DNA of 64,000 nucleotides from positions 1 through 64,000 of the forward strand of contig CAXXPQ010000003.1 in the NCBI GenBank assembly GCA_963668655.2, given 5' to 3'. A model generated the notes under the pieces. It did no database searches, had not been told where the DNA came from, and saw only the letters and a program-made list of their open reading frames with translations. Below, piece after piece: positions 9,140 to 17,436 of the stretch. Numbering within the stretch: position 1 is the first letter of the stretch; each line of letters opens with the position of its first letter. The position numbers were made by a program, and so were the translations under genes. The stretch is from G963668655 sp963668655 (lineage in GTDB: Bacteria > Myxococcota_A > SURF-8).

Positions 9140-9901
9140 TCACAACACGTAGAAGACGCAAGGCTTCGTGCCCAGCGACGGTTTCCGGCGAATGGTGTGC
9201 TTCTCGCGGAGGATCCGGCGCACTTCCGAGTTCGGATCCTTCAGATCTCCGAAAATCAACTCGTTGTTCGTGCAGGCCTCCACGCAGGCGGGTTGCTTGC
9301 CCACGGCCAGCCGTTCGGCACAGAAATTGCACTTTTCCACCACACCCTTGGTACGGGTGGGAAATTCCTTGTTCACCTTCTTGATGAAAGGCCGCGGATC
9401 CCGGAAATTGAAACTGCGCGAACCGTAGGGACAGGCCGCCACGCAGAACCGGCAACCGATGCAGCGATGGAAATCCATCATCACGATGCCGTCCAGTTCC
9501 CGCTTGAAAGTCGCCTGTGTGGGGCAGGCGCGCACGCAGGGCGGGCTGTCGCAGTGGTTGCACAGCACCGGAACCTGGCGCCCTTTCAGACCTTCATAGG
9601 TGAACTCGTGATGCTGATCCGGAAACGCCTTCTCGAATTCCGCAGTCCAGATCCACTTGACCTCTTCCTTGCGGTTCCCCAGGTCGGGGACGTTGTGGAT
9701 CGAATGGCAGACATCGAAAACGCGCGTGGAATTGTCGTTCCATTTGCCGAGATCGATGACCATGGCCCAGCGGTTCTTGCTTCCCGCGCCGATCTCGTCG
9801 TGGCCGCCGGCCAGAACGTCCAGCGTGGGCTTGATTCCGAACGTTGCGGCGGCGGCGCCGGCGGCGGCCAGTTTCAGAAAGTTTCGTCTTCCCTTGTCCA
9901 T
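9140..9901 (-). CDS. dsrO: DsrO, periplasmic iron-sulfur protein of DsrMKJOP
   Basis: A 253-residue protein that begins with a twin-arginine signal (RRNFLKLAAAGAAAATFG), so it is exported folded with its clusters. The body carries ferredoxin-type cysteine groups: CNHCDSPPCVRAC near 114-126, CIGCRFCVAACPYGS near 147-161, CNFCAERL near 191 and CVEAC near 206. This is the pattern for several [4Fe-4S] clusters of the DmsB/PsrB family. DsrO passes electrons between the triheme DsrJ and the membrane subunit DsrP. Its ATG shares a base with the dsrJ stop region, and dsrP follows after 7 bp, indicating translational coupling. Confidence 0.93.
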   Translation of the reverse strand: MDKGRRNFLKLAAAGAAAATFGIKPTLDVLAGGHDEIGAGSKNRWAMVIDLGKWNDNSTRVFDVCHSIHNVPDLGNRKEEVKWIWTAEFEKAFPDQHHEFTYEGLKGRQVPVLCNHCDSPPCVRACPTQATFKRELDGIVMMDFHRCIGCRFCVAACPYGSRSFNFRDPRPFIKKVNKEFPTRTKGVVEKCNFCAERLAVGKQPACVEACTNNELIFGDLKDPNSEVRRILREKHTIRRKPSLGTKPCVFYVL

Positions 9902-10284
9902 TATTTAAACGCCTCCGGATCGATATGGCAATCCCAGCAATAATTTTCCACGCCGACGTATTCATGGCACTTGTCGCAGAAACGGCTCTTATCGCCGTGA
10001 CACTTCAGACAGGTGTTCGTCAGGCTCTTGTTGAACTCCGCTCCATTGGGCGACTTGAAGTGACGCTCGCCTTCCCGAACCACTTCGTCCCGCCAGGAAT
10101 TCAGCAGATCCATGTGCCAGGCGCGCATGAATTCAGCCGGCATCACGCAGTTCTTTTCCGTCTTCGGCAATTCCGGATCCGGCGTATAGGACGGCTTTCC
10201 GAAAACCGGATTGTACCAGAACGGGAAGGTGCCGACGATCAGGAAAACGGCGATCCCGGCGATAACTTTGCCTCCGTCATACAT
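9901..10284 (-). CDS. dsrJ: DsrJ, triheme cytochrome c of DsrMKJOP
   Basis: A 127-residue protein with an uncleaved N-terminal membrane anchor (VIAGIAVFLIVGTFPFW). It has three CxxCH heme-binding motifs: CLKCH at 92, CDKCH at 103 and CWDCH at 116. The upstream Cys46 (KNCVMPAEF) matches the conserved cysteine known as the unusual axial ligand of one DsrJ heme. Its size and motif order are exactly those of DsrJ. It acts in the periplasm with DsrO. It lies 3 bp from dsrK and overlaps dsrO by one base. Confidence 0.94.
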   Translation of the reverse strand: MYDGGKVIAGIAVFLIVGTFPFWYNPVFGKPSYTPDPELPKTEKNCVMPAEFMRAWHMDLLNSWRDEVVREGERHFKSPNGAEFNKSLTNTCLKCHGDKSRFCDKCHEYVGVENYCWDCHIDPEAFK

Positions 10285-10287
10285 GCC

Positions 10288-11913
10288 TTATTCCTCCGTA
10301 TCCTCGTCCGGCTGTTCCACGCCCGGCAGGGGGTTCATGCGGAAATCCGTGGTGCGTCCGCTCTCTCCATCCATCACAAGGGCGTTGCCCACCAGTTCAT
10401 GAACGCCGCAGACCTCCACTTCGGGAACCCAGTAATGCATCAAGGTGGGAAGCACGGCTTTATCGATGGCGCAGATGCAGGACAACATATTCACGCCGTA
10501 TTTGTCGTGCACGTGTTGCACCGCATTGGCGCGGGGATAACCGCCGCGCATGCGCATCTCCATGTTTTCGTCGTTCCCGAGACCGGCGCCGCCGGCACAG
10601 CAGAAGGTCTGTTCCCGGATGGTGTTCTCCGGCATTTCATGGAAGTTGCTCATCACGCTGTTCAGAATATAGCGCGGCTCTTCCAGGATTCCCATGGCCC
10701 TTGCGGGATTGCAGGAATCGTGGAAGGTGGCGATGATGTGATCGTTGCGGCTCTTGTCGAGTTTCAGCTTGTTATGCTTGATGAGATCCGCCGTGAACTC
10801 GCAGATATGAACCATCTTCGTGGACTTGGTGTTCTCGAACTTCGTTCCGGTAATGGGCGAAACCGGCTCTTCCAGGAAGTCCGCCGGGCCGTTCATGGTA
10901 TCCATGTACTGGTTGACCACGCGCCACATGTGCCCGCACTCGCCGCCCAGAATCCACTTGACGCCCAGACGCTCGGCCTCGTGGTACATCTTGGCGTTCA
11001 AACGTTTAATCATGTCGTGAGAGGTGAACAGTCCGAAGTTGCCGCCTTCGGAGGCGTAGGTGCTGAGCGTGTAGTCCAGTCCGATGTGCTCGAAGAGCAG
11101 CAGATAGCCCATCAGGGTATAGATGGCGGGCTCGGCGAACACGTCGGCGGAGGGCGTGATGAACAGGATCTCCGCGCCCTTGCGATTGAACGTGGGGGCG
11201 ATGTTCAGCCCGGTGCAGTCGTTCAGTTCGTCGCAGACGAAATCGACGTTGTCGTAGAACGTGTGCGGCTGTAGGCCCAGATGATTGCCCGTCCGGAAGC
11301 AGTTCGCCACCGGCTCGATGGCCCAATTGATGTAGATGCCCAGCAGTCCCAAGAGTTCGCGGCCGATCATGGTGATCTCGGCCGTGTCGATGCCGTAAGG
11401 GCAGAACACCGAACAACGGCGGCATTCCGTGCATTGGAAGAAGTAGTAGAACCACTCCTTGATGACGTCGATGGTCAGTTCGCGGCCACCGGCCATCTTG
11501 CCCAGGATTTTTCCCGCCGTGGTGAATTCCTTGCGGTAGATGGAGCGGAGCAACTCCGCGCGCAGCACCGGCATGTTCTTCGGATCGCCGGATCCGATGA
11601 AGAAGTGGCACTTGTCGGCGCAGGCCCCGCAGCGTACGCAGATGTCCATGAAAAGACGGAAACTGCGGTATTTGTCCAGGCGCTCCCGGATGCCCTCGAC
11701 GATGATCTCTTTCCAGTTGTCCGGAAGCTTCCAGTCCTCGTCCATGGGCTGCCATTCCCGCGGATTGGGCAAGTCCAGGTAGTCCAGATTCTTCGGCGCT
11801 CCCGAATAGCTGAAGGTACCCGGCTTGAACTCCGTGGGCGTCTCCATCCACGGCTTCGGCGGAAGCTTGTATGAAATCGACTGTGTCAGTTCGTCTGGCT
11901 TCGCAACCTTCAT
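10288..11913 (-). CDS. dsrK: DsrK, HdrD-like catalytic subunit that reduces the DsrC trisulfide
   Basis: A 541-residue cytoplasmic protein. Two [4Fe-4S] cluster sites are visible near residues 92-105 (CVRCGACADKC) and 160-173 (CTECRRCSVFCPYG). The C-terminal half holds the CCG-domain cysteines (HDSCNPARAMG; FCCAGGAGLG) that form the noncubane cluster used by heterodisulfide reductases to split disulfides. In sulfate reducers DsrK receives electrons from the heme b subunit DsrM and reduces the DsrC trisulfide, releasing sulfide. The gene follows dsrM by 4 bp. Length and motif order are standard. The acidic C-terminal tail (EQPDEDTEE) is ordinary. Confidence 0.95.
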   Translation of the reverse strand: MKVAKPDELTQSISYKLPPKPWMETPTEFKPGTFSYSGAPKNLDYLDLPNPREWQPMDEDWKLPDNWKEIIVEGIRERLDKYRSFRLFMDICVRCGACADKCHFFIGSGDPKNMPVLRAELLRSIYRKEFTTAGKILGKMAGGRELTIDVIKEWFYYFFQCTECRRCSVFCPYGIDTAEITMIGRELLGLLGIYINWAIEPVANCFRTGNHLGLQPHTFYDNVDFVCDELNDCTGLNIAPTFNRKGAEILFITPSADVFAEPAIYTLMGYLLLFEHIGLDYTLSTYASEGGNFGLFTSHDMIKRLNAKMYHEAERLGVKWILGGECGHMWRVVNQYMDTMNGPADFLEEPVSPITGTKFENTKSTKMVHICEFTADLIKHNKLKLDKSRNDHIIATFHDSCNPARAMGILEEPRYILNSVMSNFHEMPENTIREQTFCCAGGAGLGNDENMEMRMRGGYPRANAVQHVHDKYGVNMLSCICAIDKAVLPTLMHYWVPEVEVCGVHELVGNALVMDGESGRTTDFRMNPLPGVEQPDEDTEE

Positions 11914-11917
11914 CGCC

Positions 11918-12928
11918 TCACTCCTTCTCCACGGGCAGATCGACTGCCTTCATCTTCTCTCTGAATTCGTCTTCGTATTCCTCGTAGGTATGGACCTTGA
12001 CGGGGTGGTTCCACGGATTGATGTGCCGCACGGCCCGGTTGTTGTTGGCCATGTTCCGTGTCGGCGAGAAGAACACGCCCGGCATGTGCAAGAGTTTGCT
12101 CCAGGGAATGTAGGCGACCAGCACGCTGACGAGAAATACGTGAATGTAGAATATGCCGCCGATGTTTTCCGAAAGTTTCGGACTGAAGCTCACCAGTCCA
12201 TGGGTCAGTTCCTTCACGGCGACGATATCGACTTTCATGAAATAGCGCATCAGGATGCCCGTCACCGCGATGGCCAGGATCAGCAGCAACGGGAAATAGT
12301 CCGCCGGCAGGGAGATGTACCGGACGTTCGGGCTGAAGAGACGCCGGAGAAGCAGGAAGCTCACGCCGCCCGCCAGAGCCACGCCCGTCACATAGAGAAC
12401 CGGCGCGCCGATCTGGAGGAAGCCGTCCAGATTCTGCATCCAGTAAACGAAAAACGGCATGGGTTCCAGGAAATAGCGCAGGTGTCGCAGGACGACGACC
12501 AGGAAGGAGTAATGAAACACCAGCGCCGCCACCCATAACCATTTGGAGGATCCGTAGGCGATTTTCTTGTTTCCGTCCGCCAACTGCACACTGGTGTTGC
12601 GGAACAGGGAACGGAAGAAAAGGATCTCCAACAACATGCGGACGATCACGCCTCCGGTGGTCGTGGGATTCTCGATGTTGCTCGACTTGATCCACGACAG
12701 ACTCTTGTTCTGGCCGCAGGTGGTGGGAATCCGGAACGGCACCGGAGACTTGGCCCACACGATCATCCGGTAGATCAAGCCCACAACGAACGCGAGCAGC
12801 GCCACGTAGGGAATGACCACGCCGAAGACGACATCGAGCCCGATCAAGTGGCCGACGCCCGCAACCACCATCAGCAGGACAACGACGATCAACGAGACAA
12901 TTACGGATACTGATGCATTCATTGGCAA
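11918..12928 (-). CDS. dsrM: DsrM, NarI-like cytochrome b of DsrMKJOP
   Basis: A 336-residue integral membrane protein with seven or so helices. Paired histidines suitable for two heme b groups occur in the membrane (such as VFHYSFLVVVLRHLRY and the ELTHGL and LHMPG segments). It resembles the NarI/HdrE family and takes electrons from menaquinol for DsrK. The cytoplasmic tail carries NPWNHPVKVHTYEEYEDEF, a region conserved in DsrM near the DsrK contact. Its ATG overlaps the end of the RsbRD_N-domain gene by ten bases, and dsrK follows after 4 bp, so translation is coupled through the operon. Confidence 0.93.
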   Translation of the reverse strand: MPMNASVSVIVSLIVVVLLMVVAGVGHLIGLDVVFGVVIPYVALLAFVVGLIYRMIVWAKSPVPFRIPTTCGQNKSLSWIKSSNIENPTTTGGVIVRMLLEILFFRSLFRNTSVQLADGNKKIAYGSSKWLWVAALVFHYSFLVVVLRHLRYFLEPMPFFVYWMQNLDGFLQIGAPVLYVTGVALAGGVSFLLLRRLFSPNVRYISLPADYFPLLLILAIAVTGILMRYFMKVDIVAVKELTHGLVSFSPKLSENIGGIFYIHVFLVSVLVAYIPWSKLLHMPGVFFSPTRNMANNNRAVRHINPWNHPVKVHTYEEYEDEFREKMKAVDLPVEKE

Positions 12929-13482
12929 CCGTCCTGATTCGCTTTATGTTCTTCTTTTTCCTCGGCCTCGCGATTGGACCGTTCGTACATTACGTTCATG
13001 CGGTCGATAAATTTACGCATGCGCTGGCTGACTTCCGTGGCGCGCAGGTCGTGCAGCTTGTCTCGGCGTTTCATGTACACGTTGAAAGCCAGAAGAGCCA
13101 TGCCGTCGATGGTCCCGGAAAACTCCACGTATTCCGCCAGGCGCTCCATGTCGTGCAGTTCCTCTTTCAGTTCCTCGCGGATGCAATTCTTCAGGTGAAA
13201 GACGAAACCCACGGCCTGGGCGGCCGTAAAGTCCTGCACGGCGCGAACGGCTAAAATCCGATCCAGGGCTTTCTCCAGCGTCTCCGCATCCGCCCGCGCG
13301 AGCAGGCCATCGAACAGTTCCTCAAGGCCGGTCTTGAAGGCATGTCCCACGGGATTGGCGAAACGATCCTTCTGCCCGGAAAGAAACTGCGCGCCCTGGA
13401 GAGGATAGGCGCTGGTCAGCGAATCTCTCCAACGTTTCAGGATGGCGGTTCTCCGGTCTTTCAGGAGATTTCCGATCGGCAT
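12919..13482 (-). CDS. RsbRD_N-domain protein heading the dsrMKJOP operon
   Basis: A 187-residue, all-helical soluble protein. Its start KDRRTAILKRWRDSLTSAYP, the loop FANPVGHAFKTGLEELF and RAVQDFTAAQAVGFVF match the RsbRD_N domain, a globin-related four-helix fold first named from stressosome proteins. A gene of this kind commonly precedes dsrM in deltaproteobacterial sulfate reducers, but its task is not established; sensing or assembly have been suggested for the domain. No STAS domain follows, and the C-terminus is charged (REAEEKEEHKANQ). A GAGGAG ribosome site is present. It overlaps dsrM by ten bases and has a possible promoter at 13567-13596, making it the first gene of this operon. 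Confidence 0.85.
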   Translation of the reverse strand: MPIGNLLKDRRTAILKRWRDSLTSAYPLQGAQFLSGQKDRFANPVGHAFKTGLEELFDGLLARADAETLEKALDRILAVRAVQDFTAAQAVGFVFHLKNCIREELKEELHDMERLAEYVEFSGTIDGMALLAFNVYMKRRDKLHDLRATEVSQRMRKFIDRMNVMYERSNREAEEKEEHKANQDGCQ

Positions 13483-13566
13483 TTTTTATGTGACTCCTCG
13501 TCTGGGATCTGCGGCGCGAGACGACCTCGAGTTTCCGCAGCATGACAGTTCGCGCCTTGACGGGCG

Positions 13567-13596
13567 AATGTACAGAGAGCCACGGTTCTTGTCCAA
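13567..13596 (-). promoter_or_regulatory. Candidate promoter for RsbRD_N-dsrMKJOP
   Basis: On the minus strand TTGGAC (13591-13596) and TACATT (13567-13572) are 18 bp apart. The site lies immediately after the dsrC terminator and about 85 bp before the first gene, where a new promoter is needed. Confidence 0.45.
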
Positions 13597-13660
13597 TAGA
13601 TAATGATTATGGGAGTTATTCTTGAGGATCTACGTTTCGGTGGAAATAGCCGATTTTGCA

Positions 13661-13697
13661 TAAAAAAAGGCGTCTTCCGGCGAACCGGAAGACGCCC
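13661..13697 (-). terminator. Strong terminator after dsrC
   Basis: On the minus strand a perfect 12-bp stem (GGCGTCTTCCGG with its complement) closes on a TTCG tetraloop and runs into seven T residues. It separates the dsrC transcript from the dsrMKJOP operon. Confidence 0.92.
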
Positions 13698-13719
13698 CCT
13701 TTGTGGAGCAAAATCCGAA

Positions 13720-14037
13720 TCAGACGCAGCCGGTCGGCTTGGGAAGGCCGGCGAGCTTGCAGGCGCCCTTGGCCGGGCCGCTCGGGAAAAGCTCATAGAC
13801 CTTCTTCAGGGGCATTTTGGTCTCTTTGCAGAGCTTGCGAATCATCGGGGCGACACCGAATTTCTTGTAGTAGTCGCGCAGATACTTGATGAGATCCCAA
13901 TGCTCCTGGGTCAGTTCATCAATGTTCTCCAGGGGCGCCATGGCAACGGCGCACGCTTCGGTCCAATCGTCGGGATTAAGGATGAAACCGTCCTCGTCGA
14001 CTTCAACGTTGACACCTTCTGCTTCAAACATCGGCAT
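13720..14037 (-). CDS. dsrC: DsrC, sulfur-carrier protein of sulfite reduction
   Basis: A 105-residue protein whose ATG at 14037 is set by a GGAGG site; the frame extends upstream but that part is not conserved. The C-terminal arm GACKLAGLPKPTGCV holds both conserved cysteines, ten residues apart with the last one penultimate. This marks a true DsrC rather than a TusE-like relative with one Cys. DsrAB loads sulfite-derived sulfur between these cysteines as a trisulfide, which DsrMKJOP then reduces. The gene follows the TPR gene by about 90 bp and ends at a strong terminator. High expression is usual for DsrC. Confidence 0.95.
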   Translation of the reverse strand: MPMFEAEGVNVEVDEDGFILNPDDWTEACAVAMAPLENIDELTQEHWDLIKYLRDYYKKFGVAPMIRKLCKETKMPLKKVYELFPSGPAKGACKLAGLPKPTGCV

Positions 14038-14126
14038 GGTAATCCTCCTCGGTAAGCCATTGGTTTGACAGAAAAAAACTACGATCCTCAACTCATCGGG
14101 AACGTCCCGATCATTCGAGTTTCCTT

Positions 14127-14711
14127 TTAGTCCGCTTCCAAGGCCTTTTTCATGGCCTTCATTTTCTTTGCAAAAGCCGCATCCGGTTTGGCGCCGAAGG
14201 TCACGGCTCGGTCGAAATACTCCAGGGATTTTTTCTCATCCTTCAAATCATCGTAGGCGACCGCCATGCCGTACAGGGCCGAGGCCTCCTTCGGATATTT
14301 TTTCAAGATGGCATCGAAAATTTCCACGGCGGCCGCGGTATCGCCCTTCATCAAATTCGCGAAACCGATATTGAGCCGGGCGGGGAGCATCTTGGGGCGA
14401 ATTTCCAGCGCCTTTTCGTTGTATTCGATGCTCTTTTCCCATTCCTGCTGCCCAAAAGCCAATCCACCGAGATTCACGAGCGATTCCGCCATGTTCGGAT
14501 CGACCTCCAGGGATTTCTCGAAGGCAATGCGCGCGTTGTTCACCTGTCCGCGCTCCGCGAAGGTAAACCCCAGATTATAATACGTGGACGAGGACTTCGG
14601 GTAGTAGCTGAGATACTCGAAATGACGCTCGATCACATCGTCCCATTCGCCCTCTTCCCGATCGTAGGGAGCGACCAATTTATCGATATCCTGTTTCCGT
14701 TCTCCTTGCAC
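14127..14711 (-). CDS. TPR protein within the dsr island
   Basis: A 194-residue protein made of four to five tetratricopeptide repeats (for example SSSTYYNLGFTFAERG, AESLVNLGGLAFGQQEW, ARLNIGFANLMKGD, ASALYGMAVAYDDLKD), each with the small-large residue pattern of paired helices. No signal peptide is evident, so it is probably cytoplasmic. TPR proteins act as docking scaffolds; placement between dsrN and dsrC suggests assembly or binding of Dsr proteins, but this is inference. It lies 23 bp after dsrN and is followed by dsrC after about 90 bp. Confidence 0.8.
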   Translation of the reverse strand: MQGERKQDIDKLVAPYDREEGEWDDVIERHFEYLSYYPKSSSTYYNLGFTFAERGQVNNARIAFEKSLEVDPNMAESLVNLGGLAFGQQEWEKSIEYNEKALEIRPKMLPARLNIGFANLMKGDTAAAVEIFDAILKKYPKEASALYGMAVAYDDLKDEKKSLEYFDRAVTFGAKPDAAFAKKMKAMKKALEAD

Positions 14712-14734
14712 AATACCTCCAGAGATGCAATCCG

Positions 14735-16171
14735 TCAGGACGGATCCGCGAAGCGCGCACCGCGACCATCCGGCGTGTTGTTTTTATTAACTTGTTCGCG
14801 TCTGTACCGTGCGGCTTTCACGATCCCCTCCGCCCATTCCGGGCATCCGGATGCATGGATATGAGAATAAAAAGCCACCGTGTTCCCGACGTTCAATCCA
14901 TCCCGACCACCACCGATTCCAACACCTCGATTCATCCGGCAGACGCTTCCGATCTCGGTACGGCTATCCTCCCGCAGTGAGGAATAATGAAACTCATGAC
15001 CGCGCAGCCTCGTTCCGACCTCGAAAAACGGATTCTCGTTCTCGACGAGCATTTCCACGTATCCATGGCCTTTAGGCTTTGCGTGCAATTCGACATCCAC
15101 CGGCAGGGCTCCACACATGGGGTACGTTCGTCCGTTCCAAATCAGGGATCTGGAAAGAAACATCAATCCGCCGCACTCCGCATATACGGGCAATCCATCG
15201 GCCGAAGCGTTCGCGATGGCCTGGCGAAGTCCGACGTTTTCCGCCAATTCTTCGGCGTGCGTTTCCGGAAATCCTCCACCGATATACAATGCATGGATGT
15301 CCGGCAGATTCCGCTCTCGCAGGGAATGGATCCGAATCACGTCCGCCCCCGCTTTTTCCAGGGCTTCCATGTTTTCCGGATAATAGAAAGAGAACGCGCC
15401 GTCCGATAAAACTCCGACACGAACCCGGTTATCAAAGATCGCTTTCGGTGGTTCTTCTTCGAATTCCACCGGCGAAGCCGATGCGGCGATCCGCTCCAGC
15501 CTCTCCAAATCAACGTAATCTTCTATCACACCCGCCGCATAGGCGCAAGCCTCTTCTGCACGGGAATGTTCGTCCACCGGCAAAAGGCCCAGGTGCCTTC
15601 CGGGGATGCGCTCAGGATCCCGCAACTTCGGGATCGCCCCCAGAACCGGAATTCCGCAGGATTCCTCGATCGCCTGCGTGGCGACGGAAGCATGACGTTT
15701 CCCCGCGATACGGTTCAACACGACACCGGCCAGCGGTACGTCCGGATCCAGCGTTTTCATTCCCAGTGCGACGGCGGCCAAGGTTCGCGTCGCCTTGGTT
15801 GCGTTCAACACCAGAACCACGGGCGCGCCGAGCAGCTTCGCCAGTTCCGCCGAACTGTGGCTTCCCCTGGCGTCGACCCCGTCGTACAGTCCACGGTTGC
15901 CCTCGATAACGGCCACATCCGCCGACAGGCAACGTCGCCCGAAGAGGTTCCGAATCGTCTCCGGCTTCATTAAATAGGTGTCAAGGTTCGTTGCCGGGGC
16001 GCCGGAAGCCATCCCCAGCCATGCGGCGTCGATATAGTCCGGTCCTTTTTTGAAAGCGCCGACTCGCTTCCCGCGCCTCTCGAACGCTCCGGCGATCCCT
16101 AAAGAAAGCAGCGTTTTTCCCCCGTCGCCCGAGGCGGCGGCAATCAGAATTCGAGGGGTCCGGGAAACCAT
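14735..16171 (-). CDS. dsrN: DsrN, cobyrinic acid a,c-diamide synthase homologue that amidates siroheme
   Basis: A 478-residue CbiA-family amidase. The N-terminal P-loop-like ATP site is AAASGDGGKTLLSLG; KKGPDYIDAAW and EGNRGLYDG are family motifs. The C-terminal class I glutamine amidotransferase domain carries YIGGGFPETHAEEL and the nucleophile Cys in YAECGGLMFLS, with a likely His in RGHEFHYS. In dsr loci the CbiA homologue (DsrN) converts siroheme to siroamide, the cofactor form in DsrAB of several sulfate reducers; no other cobalamin gene is near, which favours this role. I start at the ATG at 16171 rather than the upstream TTG at 16204. It follows the dsrAB terminator and precedes the TPR gene by 23 bp. 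Confidence 0.88.
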   Translation of the reverse strand: MVSRTPRILIAAASGDGGKTLLSLGIAGAFERRGKRVGAFKKGPDYIDAAWLGMASGAPATNLDTYLMKPETIRNLFGRRCLSADVAVIEGNRGLYDGVDARGSHSSAELAKLLGAPVVLVLNATKATRTLAAVALGMKTLDPDVPLAGVVLNRIAGKRHASVATQAIEESCGIPVLGAIPKLRDPERIPGRHLGLLPVDEHSRAEEACAYAAGVIEDYVDLERLERIAASASPVEFEEEPPKAIFDNRVRVGVLSDGAFSFYYPENMEALEKAGADVIRIHSLRERNLPDIHALYIGGGFPETHAEELAENVGLRQAIANASADGLPVYAECGGLMFLSRSLIWNGRTYPMCGALPVDVELHAKPKGHGYVEMLVENENPFFEVGTRLRGHEFHYSSLREDSRTEIGSVCRMNRGVGIGGGRDGLNVGNTVAFYSHIHASGCPEWAEGIVKAARYRREQVNKNNTPDGRGARFADPS

Positions 16172-16218
16172 TCGGTCCGAAAAACCTTTGCCGGATAACC
16201 GCAATGCATCGGTGATCC

Positions 16219-16300
16219 ATTAAAAATCCCCTCCCCCGCCGTCATGACGCGAAGGAGGGGATGGTCTTAAACGCCCGCCCGGGGATCAAGCCCCGGGCGT
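16219..16300 (-). terminator. Tandem hairpins terminating dsrAB
   Basis: Just after the dsrB stop the minus strand passes a GC-rich 8-bp hairpin (GCCCGGGG with its complement, 16277-16298). It then passes a second hairpin with the stem ATCCCCTCC (16226-16262) followed by TTTTTAA. The second has classical terminator form. Confidence 0.8.
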
Positions 16301-16323
16301 CGCTTTTCTCAGGTACGGCAGAC

Positions 16324-17382
16324 TTACCAGCGGAACTGGGTCGTGCTGCGATAGGCCTTGTCAGCCATCCGATAATCATCGATGTGCTGCGCGGTGAACT
16401 CGAAGCCGGTCTGCTTGAAGAAGCTTTCCCAGCCGATCCGAGCGATCCACTCGCCCACGCGCTCATGCTTTTTGGCACCGGCGGCGTAGCAATCGACGAT
16501 CTTCTTGATCGCGTCCACAACCTTCGGCCAACGCGGCGGCTCGTTCGGAATGTAAGGAATGGCCAGTTTCGAGAAGGACGGTCCGGAGCGGGTGTTGGAC
16601 ACCTTGCCGCCCACCCAGATGGAGATGCCGTCGCCCTCGGGATCGGCCAGCGGCATGCCCGGGCACATGGTGTAGCAGTTGCCGCAGTACATGCATTTCT
16701 CTTCGTTGACCGTAACGCTCTTGGTCTTCGGATTCGGCCGAATGGCGTAGGTCGGGCACGCGGCGATGACGTTGGGCACTTCGCAGGACTTCATGACCAG
16801 ATCGTCATCGATTTTCGGGGGCTTGCGGTGCATGCCGAGAATGGCGATGTCCGAGCAATGCACGGCGCCGCACATATTCAGGCAGCAAGCCAGGGCGATG
16901 CGAAGTTTTCCGGGAAGCTTCATCTCGACGAAATGCTCGAAGAGTTCGTCCATCACGGCCTTGACCGGACCGGAAGCATCCGTGGCCGGCGTATGGCAGT
17001 GCACCCAACCCTGTGTGTGGACGATGCTGGTGATGCCGTTTCCGGTACCGCCGACGGGCAGATTGCGGGTTTTCAGCTCTTCCAGAAGAGGATCCACCTT
17101 GCCTTCGTCACTGACCAGATATTCCACGTTGTGACGGCTGGTGAAGCGGAAGAAACCATCGCAGTATTTTTCCGCGATATCGCAGAAATCACGGATCGTA
17201 TCCGTGCAAAGCAGACGTCCGGAAGCCTGACGAACCGTCCAGAGTTTCGCTCCGCCTTCCGCGGTGTGAACCATGACGCCCGGCTTCAGAACCTCGTGAT
17301 AGATCCATTTGCCGTAGTTTTCCTTGATAACCGGCGGAAGGAAATTCTTAAAATCTGGAGGTCCGATATCCGTCTTCGACAT
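16324..17382 (-). CDS. dsrB: DsrB, dissimilatory sulfite reductase beta subunit
   Basis: A 352-residue protein with a GGAG ribosome site 54 bp after dsrA. The siroheme/[4Fe-4S] cysteine region is CCLNMCGAVHCSD (residues 166-178). The inserted ferredoxin domain shows CMYCGNCYTMCPGMP (230-244) preceded by AACPTYA. Arg and His residues lining the substrate channel occur in RFTSRHNVEYLV and VHTQGWVHCHTP. DsrA and DsrB form the cytoplasmic alpha2-beta2 enzyme that reduces sulfite to a sulfur state handed to DsrC, using siroheme (or siroamide) in the functional subunit. Length and motifs are full and normal, so the enzyme should be active. The gene ends at tandem hairpins. Confidence 0.96.
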   Translation of the reverse strand: MSKTDIGPPDFKNFLPPVIKENYGKWIYHEVLKPGVMVHTAEGGAKLWTVRQASGRLLCTDTIRDFCDIAEKYCDGFFRFTSRHNVEYLVSDEGKVDPLLEELKTRNLPVGGTGNGITSIVHTQGWVHCHTPATDASGPVKAVMDELFEHFVEMKLPGKLRIALACCLNMCGAVHCSDIAILGMHRKPPKIDDDLVMKSCEVPNVIAACPTYAIRPNPKTKSVTVNEEKCMYCGNCYTMCPGMPLADPEGDGISIWVGGKVSNTRSGPSFSKLAIPYIPNEPPRWPKVVDAIKKIVDCYAAGAKKHERVGEWIARIGWESFFKQTGFEFTAQHIDDYRMADKAYRSTTQFRW

Positions 17383-17436
17383 TCTATTTGCTCCTTTCGA
17401 AAAGGTTTAAAGTATCTCTGTCGCGAGGGACAGGCT

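Noticed and set aside
14735..16171. Assignment to cobalamin synthesis only (cbiA)
   Set aside because: No other cobalamin gene is nearby and the gene lies inside the dsr island, so DsrN is the better call, though the enzyme family is the same.
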